A stretch of 64,000 nucleotides of DNA, from positions 115,989,973 through 116,053,972 of the forward strand of contig CM054180.1 of assembly GCA_028829895.1 (NCBI GenBank), written 5' to 3'. A model generated the notes under the pieces. The model was given only the letters and a program-made list of their open reading frames with translations, made no database searches and was not told where the DNA came from. Positions 12,567 to 23,900 of the stretch are shown here, one piece after another (position 1 is the stretch's first letter; each line of letters begins with the position of its first letter). A program made the position numbers and the translations under genes. This DNA is from Sinotaia quadrata (lineage: Eukaryota > Mollusca > Gastropoda > Architaenioglossa > Viviparidae).

Positions 12567-13684
12567 GTAAGTAATTTGGAGACTAATGTAGACTTTTCTT
12601 TTAACATAAATAATAATAATGATAATAATGATTAGTGATAATGAATGCACTAAGTGAGCTATGCTTGCACATAGTATGAATTTATTGGTAACATATATCT
12701 GATAGGTATTTCTGTCACTACTCTGTTGTCATATGAAAAGTAATAATTATAGTAGAAATTAAAGGCATACATGTACATTGATACAATTGCTAATGTTATG
12801 TGAAATTAAGAATCTATGAATACTGTTGTATAAAAGTTTATTTGTGAATTATGACTGATTATATTTAGTTATGATTTATTAATGTTATTGGAATTCATGT
12901 GTTTTTCTCTATTGTTTAGATGTATTTGAAAACAACAACAAGCAACAATTATTTGTTTTCTTCTTTTTTCCTTTTATATGTTAGATTAATTTTTATTGAA
13001 ATTTTAAAACAGTCATGTTATTATCACAGTTGTCATAATTTGGTGATATGTGTAGCATTTTAACAAGCTTTCATTAAGAATGCATATCTAAATACATCAA
13101 AATTTTACTATCCACCACATTCTAAATATTTACATATTTTTAATTATATAATACATAGTAGCATACGAATAAATTTCTTTACATTCAGATTATCAGAATA
13201 CATGACAGATTATATATTCTCACTTCAAATGTTGAGTAGTGCAGCACTCTTATGCCATTTCTTATATCAAAGAAGAGGACAGAAAATCTAATTAGTTAAT
13301 TAAGGAAGAACAACTCATATGGACACTCATGATTCAATAGTGATAACAGCAAGAGTAGCTGATAAGGTAGAATGGTCATTGTTATTTGACCAGTGAGAAA
13401 GTGGCTGAACACTACACTTTCTTGCTTGTAATAGTACACAATTAGTTCTGAGTTAGAGGAATGTATCTTTACCCTTTATTTGTATCAGAATTACAAGTGA
13501 TTATTATTTTTTTATAATTTACATTAATTGTTTTGTATGTTGTATACACATTATAATTCACATGCTATGCAAATGACAGTGTTAATTTAACCTCTTAAAA
13601 GTTTTATTAACCAGCCTACTCCTCAGTTATATCTTACCATAATCCAGGGGGACAGTCTTCTTATTCACAGCATCTACACACACA

Positions 13685-13735
<51 letters not shown>

Positions 13736-14894
13736 ACTCACACACACACAAACCAGGTCAGGTTCCTGTTCATCACAGCTGGTAGGCAGTGACGTGAGAA
13801 GACAACACACACAATGCCACACTAGCATCACAATAACAGGCTGGAGACAGTTAAGTGTGATTATAAAACAGATGATCACAAAATAAGACTTTGAAACATT
13901 CTTCAAATAAGAATAAAAATTTTATGAAAAAGCATTGATAAAATACAAGCAACAACTAACTTACAAAATGAAAAAGAATACAAAACATAATTATGAAGTT
14001 TTAGAAAATACTCAAATATTACGAAATGAGATATTCTCTGTGGATCATTATAAATGTTGACCATTTAAATTTAATATTTTTATTAGAAAAAATATAGCAG
14101 TGGAATAAAAATAATTCTGCCAGAATGCTAATAATGTTAAATTATGTTTTTTAACCCAGTATTGTTGTGTCTATATGTTGCTAGATTATTTGTTTGGGGG
14201 GTGGGGTGGGGTGCTCTGGGTGAGCTTTCTGGATAGAGGTCCTAGGAATATTAATCTCCTTAATATTTAAGTGGGCATTCTTTAGTTAAGGATAGTGGGA
14301 TATACATGCAGATAATATCCACATTAAATATTATCAGTCCCAAGTAAAACCTTTAGTGACCAGGAACCCCTTATAGTTGTAAAATGTACAAGTTCAGAAA
14401 TACTGTTAAATATCCAAATTGTCGACACTAATACAGTTAACATGTCAAAGTCTGGCAAATCATTTCACCACAAGAGAACCCCATTATTAATATCAGCATG
14501 TTAAATGAAAGAAAAGTAATTCTGATAAAATTATTATTGATTGATTGATTCTGATCAAATCTCAGTGGTATAATCCTGACTTTTGAGACTTATAGCTTAA
14601 AAAACAAAATAAAGTAATATGTTATTTATCATTCTTACTTTATCTTGTATCTTTCTTTCCCATAATGCAATGAAACGTCTTTTTTTTCCCCTGACCTTTT
14701 CGTTTTCATTTTTTATAGCATGCTGATACTTATAGTCAAGTTAAAATAAAAAATTCCTAAACTTCAATGGAATTTGACATCACCAGTGAAGACCTACTGG
14801 TCATTGTTGTAGGAGCTGCTGACATTTTAGCTCTGTCTTTGGGATTTTAGAAAATAGGAATTAAAATACATTCTAACATGAAATTGTGTGTTGG

Positions 14895-14939
<45 letters not shown>

Positions 14940-17900
14940 TGAGAGAGAGAGAGAGTAAAGAAATGTTATCAGAGATCAACTTTTACATTGAATAACTTCT
15001 AAATCTAAGTTTTAATGGTTTAAACTCAGACATAAATATGAATCTCACTTTCCAAATGTTTGATGCAGACACTTACTAGGAATAGACTGATTCTATTCAA
15101 TGACATTTGCATGGCTATTTTGTGGGGCACCAAAACTAGTTTTTGTGGTGACACACATTGAAAAAATTCATTTGCATGATAAATGAAAGATTATGATTTT
15201 ATTTTTCCCTGGGAAAAGATGTAGATGACAGAAATGGTAAAAGTATAATTAAAGGTAATACAATACATCATATCCTGATTTAGAAAGTACAGATTTGTTG
15301 CAAAAGAATGTGCTTTGCTGTGTACAGTTATAAAAATGTAAAAAGTTATGAATGATTTGTTTTCATCATCATAAATGATTACACTATAATTTCATCAACC
15401 TAAAATTACTGAATAATATGTTACTAGGTACTTCAAGAGTATGAGCGAGCTGTCATTTTTCGACTTGGTCGTGTTTTGCCTGGTGGAGCTAAGGGTCCAG
15501 GTATATTTCCATTACTAATTATTATTAATCATATAATGGCTAGCTCTGTCTGCATTATTAATTATTATTAATGGCTAGGGTATGTCTGCATTATTAATTA
15601 TTATTAATGGCTAGGGTATGTCTGCATTATTAATTATTATTAATGGCTAGGGTGTGTCTGCATTATTATTATTATTAATGGCTAGTGAATGTCTGCATTA
15701 TTACTGTCTAGGGTGTGTCTGCATTATTAATTATTATTAATAGCTAAGGTGTCTGCATTATTAATTATTAATGGATAGGGTGTGTCTTCTTATTAATTAT
15801 TTTTAATGGCTAGGGTATATTGCATTAATAATTATAATTATTAGCCAGATTTGAACACAACTAAAAAAAAAGTTTGCCAGCCATCTGATGTTTTAAAAAT
15901 AATTTATTGCTTTAATCAATTTTATGATTATATTTTATAAAAGATATTTGGAATTTTGTACAGTTAAATAAGCCAGTCATTGGTTTAAATATTCCCAATT
16001 GTCATGATCTCATAGTTCTGTGAATAACATCTTCAAATATTAATTTAATTTTATGAAATATGTTAATGAAGAGGGTGCAGAGAGACTAATGATTTATTTA
16101 TATTTCCCATGAGTTGTGAATAAAACGTTAGATGAAATTATTGTGCATTATGCATCCAATTATAGTTCTGGACTTTGTAAAGTTTTTCTGCACTCCACCC
16201 CTACTTTACAGCTCTGCAAAGTGTTCCGTCAGCATTAGACTAAAAAATCCAAATGCAGGGTCCTGTGAATGAAAACTATCATCATCTAACTTTTGATAGC
16301 ATGCAAAGCTGAAAAAATATATTATGACAGCCCACAAAGAATATTTCATTTCCCCTTTATTTCCTTGAGTCTGCAACTCAGGAGGAAAAGCATACTTTTT
16401 AATTTCTTTTGCTTGTTAAGTCTGTAAAGCAGGAAAACCAGATTATTTTGCTTGTCAGATTGCAAAGCAGGGAGACAGAGATTTTATTTTCTTTTGTTGT
16501 CTGCCTATTCATTTGAAGATCCAGACATGTTTTAATTTTTGCTTTCTGAATCTTCATTGAAAGATACAGACTTACTTTTCATTTTGATTTCTGTGTGTTT
16601 ATTGGAAGACAAAAACTTGGTTTTTGCTTTTCTTGATCATTGGAACACAAATATTTATTCATCAAAAGACAGGCATTTTTGTTTTGTTTTGTGAAAGACA
16701 GATTTGTTCATTGGAAGACACATACTTTAAAAAAAATTCCTTTCTGCCTGTTAATTAGATGACTCAGACTTTTTGTTGGTGTTATTTTGCTTGTTGCCTA
16801 TTCAGTAGAAGACAGAGTTATTAATTGGAGAACACATGTTTTTTAATATTCCTTTCTTTCTGTTAATTAGATTACTCAGACTTGTTTTTTGTTTTGCTTG
16901 TTGCCTTTTCAGTAGTGGACAGATTTATTCATTAGAAAACATTTCAGACTTATTCTTTGTTTTGCTGTATACCTTTTCAGTGGAGGACTCAAACTTATTC
17001 ATTGGATGACACAGACTTTATTTGGTTTGCTTTCTGCCTTTTCATTGGATGCTTCTGACTTATTCATTTTGCTTTCTGCCTATTCATTGCATGACAGACA
17101 TTTTGCCTCTTCATTAATCATAATGCTTATATGGGCCCAGACGTCTTTATTATGTTTACTAAGTACTCTTTATATGGCACTGTTCTATGTAAAGTTAACA
17201 CAAATGAAGCACTCAAAAGGAACTCCAGACTGTCTTTATTCTCATGGTCACAACTATTCTGTTGTTAATTGGAAGTAATTTTTCCACTAAATTAAACTGA
17301 CTGCTGAGAACCTATTGTTGTTACTGTTGCTGATTGTTATGATAATTGCAGGTTGGTATACATTTAGTTACATTAATTATTTAAAACCTCCATATGTGCT
17401 TTTGTTGTACTTGTTGATTGTTGTCAGTTAGGGAATTTAGATTTTAAATTAATTTTAATACAGTTGAAATGTCTGACTCATTTTATTAGTTTCTCTGAAT
17501 TCAGATTTACATAGGCATCCACCAAAATTTATTTTAGCAAGATATATATGCTTTAGTCTTAAACTTACTTTTATAAAAAATTATTATTAAATTTAATTTT
17601 GGGGGCAGGCTTGATTTTTATCATTCCTTGTATCGACACATTCACAAAAGTGGATTTACGAACTGTTACATATGATGTGCCACCTCAGGAGGTAAGATAA
17701 ACGATTTATTTTTTTGTCTGTTACCAGTAAATTTAGAAATATCCCTTTTTGCCATCTATGACGTGAATGAATGTATGATTGTGACTGAATATGCTGGTGT
17801 TGTGTACCACACTTATTCCTTTTGTACCTTACAGCTTAGGTACATACTGAACCACAAACTTAGTGATTGATCATATACTAGACAGATTGATAGACACACA

Positions 17901-20847
17901 GATGGCTTGCCCCCATTCAAACTAATCATGTGCTGATGGTATGAATAGAGTCTGATGAACAAACTGGTAACAGTAACAAAAGTGTATAAAGTGGCTGCAT
18001 TACAGAATTAATTATAAGAAAATTGATGTAAAATCAGTGTTTACAAGTGACAGTAGATATGCAACGGAGTCTGTGAATAATACTCTATAGTTTACCAAAT
18101 AGTCAAGCTGTCTTTATTTCTTAACCCTTTTAGTCTGCAGTATTATTTATATATTTATACAACGGACAGCATAATGCTGGTAACTAACAGCCTGACTGGA
18201 ATCATCCTTTCTGGTACTTAGGGTGACAGTAGTTGATGCACAAACAACTCTATAGATGATAAATTTAGTTTTGACTCATCCCCTGTTTTTGCAATCAATA
18301 TTTAATATTTCAAAGAAAATGCAAAAATTACAAGATGAAATAACACAACAATGAAATGAAATGGGCCGTGATACTATGTGTGAATGCAAATAATTAACCC
18401 TTGTTTTGACTGAGAAATGGTGGTGCCTGTGATAGGTGCAGTGATTTGTCATTAACACTTGCATCCAGAGTATTTGATATCAAATCTCCTTGGCATCAGT
18501 TTCATTGTTCGAGTCAGAATTACAGTAGCAAACACTAGTCACTTTCTAGAATGCTGGTCACTATCATTGTGTTAACTTTGCAACCCCTCATTATTAACAT
18601 GATCTGGACCACATGCATGCCAGTGAGAATTGTTCCCATGCCACCACCACCACCTCCACTTGTCCTTTCTCCCCCTTCCACTTCCACATGGTCTGAAATA
18701 TGCAGAGCTTGGCATTAAGAGAAACAGACATGGATGGCTCCATGAACTAGAGGTTAGAAGGGCTTAAGCCATTGTACTTGCCAATAGAGTCAAGACTGAC
18801 ACAGACAGCAATGGGAGGATAGTCGTTATATGATAATGCTTAGGCTATAGGGCCAGCAAGTTAGATTAAGGCTAAGATGGACTTAGGTTTAGCAAGATAC
18901 TAGATATGTAAAAAAAATAATAATACAGTGTAGAAGTTAGAAAGAAACAGAGAAATTTGTGAAGTAGTTGGAAGTGACATGGGAAGCATTATTATTATGT
19001 TGGTTTTTAAATGATGGAATTGGACTTGAGCATTTCATGTATTGGATCATGAACTTTGTATGGATTTGCTATTCTCATTTATGATTATGGCCCTGGCCCT
19101 ATCACTCTATACATGGTGTTTATAATAAAATAAATGATTACTATAAAAGAACCTGTATGCATCTTGTTATGGATTATGCATCAAGTTGTGGTACTTAGTC
19201 ATCATCAATCAAAGATTGTGGTACTTAGTCATCATCAATCAAGATTGTGGTACTTAGTCATCATCAATCAAGATTGTGGTACTTAGTCATCATCAATCAA
19301 GATTGTGGTACTTAGTCATCATCAATCAAGATTGTGGTACTTAGTCATCATCAATCAAGATTGTGGTAGTCATCATCAATCAAGATTCACAACTCAAAAT
19401 CACCATTACCATCATCACCATTACCACACATTCATCGTCTGGTTTTACAATCAGTTTATCCTTTCTACTGAAAACTAAGTGTTAAGATCAATTATAGTTA
19501 ATACTTTGAACTAGAAATTAATTGCTATGGTAATTATAGTTTATACTTTCACATTAATATACATAGGAGTGTGTACTCTGTACTAAAAATTAAATGTGTT
19601 CATGATGTGTATATGTAAATGTGATGTCATGGTATACATTACACACAGTTTCTAGAATTCTTGTTTAGCATCTTCAGCAATTTTTTTTTGTGTCATAGGG
19701 AAGTAATTTGAGGCAATTATTTATTGAATGAAAATTATTTCTTTGTTTTAAGGTTGCAATTTGTACTGAAACATTTCTGTTGTCTTTGATATTTTGTAGA
19801 TTTTGACTCGAGACTCAGTAACAATTACCGTAGATGCAGTGGTTTACTATTGTGTGCAAGATGCCGTCATGTCTGTTGTAAATGTTGAAAATGCAAAGAA
19901 TGCAACACATCTTCTTGCAGCCACTATTCTGCGCAATGTGCTGGGCACAAAAAACTTGTCTGAGATTTTAGCAGAGCGTGAGTCCATCAGTCATAGCATG
20001 CAGGTAAATGAATTCTCAAGTAAAACCTAAAATGGTTCACGTTGACATGTTCAACTGACTCATCAGAGTGCAAAATGCACTGGCAATATTTAATAATTGT
20101 ATTTAATTGTACTTATATATGTTGTTTATTTTATAACATAATAACAATATGTTATTACTGTTAGAATATGTTTCTGGCATCCCTGACAGGCCTTCTGACA
20201 TGGTTCACTTTTATCTTCTTTCCAGTGTTCGTTGGACGAAGCCACAGATACATGGGGCATCAAAGTTGAGCGTGTTGAAGTGTGAGTATTTAGTTGTCTT
20301 CAGTGCAAACTGCCTGAGACTAAGTATTATCCATATATCTTCTAATTTTTTTATTTTTTTTTTATTTTTATTTTTTAACATTACTACCCTCCTAGAACAG
20401 AGTAAGGAAATCTACAGAAACTGAGAACATCAAGAAGATGAAAAGTTTCCACGCAATTCCTGTGGGGAAAAGAAGTGATCGTGAAGAAGAAGAAGAAGAA
20501 CTTACTATTAGAGCATCATACCCAAATTTGATTTTTGTCAATATAGTTTCAATTGGTATGTGAACCAAATGCATTTCTTAGCAGTGAACTGATCTGGCAC
20601 CAGCATTTCCAACTTTGTGCTGTTTTTTTTTACATGCAGGTGTTTTCTTATGGCTCAGGATAAAACTTCATGCTTCATTTAATTATCTGATACAAACAAA
20701 GCAGAAAGAAATGAATTGTGATGTAACATTGTCAAATCAAATCTGACGACAGAAATGTGAAAATAACTGGGAGTGTTTGGAGGAGCAGTTTGCTGAATTT
20801 AGCAGCTAATGAAACTCTAATTAAGCTCCACTTAATATGCCACTTAA

Positions 20848-20918
<71 letters not shown>

Positions 20919-23900
20919 AGTGAATAATCAGCAGCAGTAGATCAGAATAATATAGCTAATAGAAAAAGAATCTTTATCAGACAGAGAGAGAAGTTCAAAT
21001 TCAGTGAAATTCACCATAAGTTTAGTGAAACGGAGCACACATAGTGCTTTCAGCCGATATAAAACTTTCATAAATTATTAATGTAAGGTTTCAGCAAATT
21101 ATCCCAGATGAAAAATTATGGGAAGAGTTGACACATACCCTTGCCTGCAAATTGTGAAGCATGAATTGTACCTATAATAAACAAAGCAGCATGGAATTAT
21201 ATTCCTTCAAATGTTCGGTATATGAGAATAGTCAAGTCAAGAACAAGTCAAAGAGTACTCATCCATGCAGCTAGTATGGTGGTTAAAATAATAATTTTGG
21301 ATAATAAGATGGGAACTATCAACCAAGTATAATCATGCAATGTTATTGCTGAGATATATTTTCAGGGACTTATCCATGAGAAAAAGAAATTATCAAGCCA
21401 CATTTTAATAAAATCGTGGGCATATATTTGTCAACAACTTATCTTTGCATTTAAGAAGTGCATAAGTGCAGCCATCTGTTGGTGTACATAGATGGTCATG
21501 CCCTTAATCATGTGATTAATAGATAGATTCCAAGAAAGAAATGCAATTTCACTAAGAGTGTTTTACTGAGTCAACTACTTTTGGGGGAATATTTTGTCTC
21601 AAGAGTGGGTTTCAGACTTCCACCCCAGAAAATCTAATATGTGAGAGTGTTTGATGGGAATGGTGTTAAACACTTAATTATTGCTACCCACAGCATAAAC
21701 AGCATTAGAATTAAAGCTGAAGTAGGCAGATTGGCATACTTTTGTAAGCTATTTGAAAGTAACAACCTCTAGCCCAGAAATCTGCAGATAGCTGAAAGGG
21801 ACTACAGTCAAATTTGAAAGAGTTCAGATGGCTGTTTACTCTCAAATCCCAACCTAACATTTGTTTTCCTGCACAGAAGCATAAACTATTCATGCAGAAA
21901 TTGATTAATTGCTTAGAAAAAGGTAATTTTATGCTTTCAGCATGTCAAGGAGAAATTCCTAACAAAGATATGCACCTTAGACTTGTTTTGAACTGCCAAA
22001 CGGCCGAAATCATTTAGCTAGCTATCATTATTTTACAATGAATACTTTAACACCTCTCCAGTTGCAAAAGGTTTATAGCATCTGTTGACTTAAATGGAAG
22101 AAATATTTAAGATTTTAAAATGTAATTGTCTTACCAATAGATTTGAAACTTGTTCAAGAAATTTACAAATCTGTTAAAAGTAAGTTTTTATCATCACTTT
22201 GTAAATTAATTTTATCTCTACATAATTTACTGATGACTTAATTACAGAGGCTAAATGCACTAAAAAATGTAATAAAAACATTTAAACTTTTTTGTTCCTT
22301 GGGGTTTTGAATTCACCCAGAGAAATCAGTGTTTCAACTCACCATGCAAATTCAGCATCATAGATTAAATTATTTATTAATTTAAAATGACAATTGCACT
22401 TATTTTTTATATGACTTTCTGAAGTCTTAATCATGGGTGTAAATTTTAGTAGTCATTGTAAAAATAATCTTTAAGTCACTTAAAATGTCTTGTGAACCTA
22501 GACGTCAACTGAACTATTATGAAAATTGCATCTTCTCATAACAATCAGTAAGAACAAACATTTATAAACAGTGCCATAAAAATGCACAGAAAATCACAAC
22601 CATTCATATTTTAGCCACGTGTTGTAGAGTTTCATGGTCTTCAGCAGTGAATAAAACTTTGACCTGTAATATATACATGAACAGCTGACATATGCATAAA
22701 AACTGTTTTGACAGCAAAAGCACTACAATATAATAGTCTTCTATTTTTTCTGTCGACCAAATCCTTGTAAGTTTTGTTGCACTGCGATATGGACCTGTAC
22801 AATAGAGAAACCTAGATTATTAGTGTGGCGGAGTAAATTTGCCTGTCCATATTTCTAGACTTAATTGTTATATAAATTGTTAAAATGTCGAAGTGACCTA
22901 ACCTTGGGCACTCCTTATGATTGAAGTGGATGGAGTTCCAGAGTGGTAGTACCCTGGGTCATAAACAGTGAGACAATACTGACGAACGACGATGATGGAC
23001 GGCAGTCATGATAACAGAGTTAACAACGCCTGGTTGCTGTTACATGGTCTTTATTTGTATGTAGACAGGTCCTCAGAGACAGACTCTCAGAGGCAGACAG
23101 ACAGACTCTCAATCAAACCACACACGCTCATTATATCCTATGGGAGCGGCCCTCCCCGAAGCCCATGGGTTATGAAAACGAAAATCTAGTGTGGAAAGGC
23201 TTCTAAAAATAACTTTTGTGTTTCTTTACTTGCTTTCCACTATCAATTATAGCTATATGCCTAACAATTACATAATAATTCAAATATACAGTGAAACTAC
23301 TTTAATTATACTTTAATATACAGATCTTTTCATATATAAAATCTGAAGAATTAAACCTTTAATAAAATAAAATCTGTGTTGGCGGGCTTCAGGAAAAGCA
23401 TTCACACACACATAAATTGCAAAATACACAAATACAATAACATTATTCATCATACAAAAATACATCAATTAAAAATATAAACTATCTCCTTTCTAAATAT
23501 ATCTAAATATGAACTTCACTTACCAACTACCTAAAGCAATATATAACAATAAAAGCATGCACTCTAACACAGCTAACGCCAATATAGCGTGCGATTTGAA
23601 ACAAAAGGAGCGGTAAAACAGTATATAACAATAAAAATATGCACTCTAACACAGCTAGCGCGCGATTTGAAACAAAGGGAGTGGTCGTGACCCATTTTAC
23701 AACAGAGCATGGGGATGCGACTGTACACCTACATACATGATGACACACACAAATACCTAAACTAACAGGGGCTACATGATGATATTTTTGTAAGTGTCAG
23801 AGTTGGAGTAAACAACTCAAGTTGAGAATATGCTAGAAATTGCAAATGCAATCCAAACCAGTCCCAATGGTTATCCAGTGGTTAATATTTACAGGAATGG

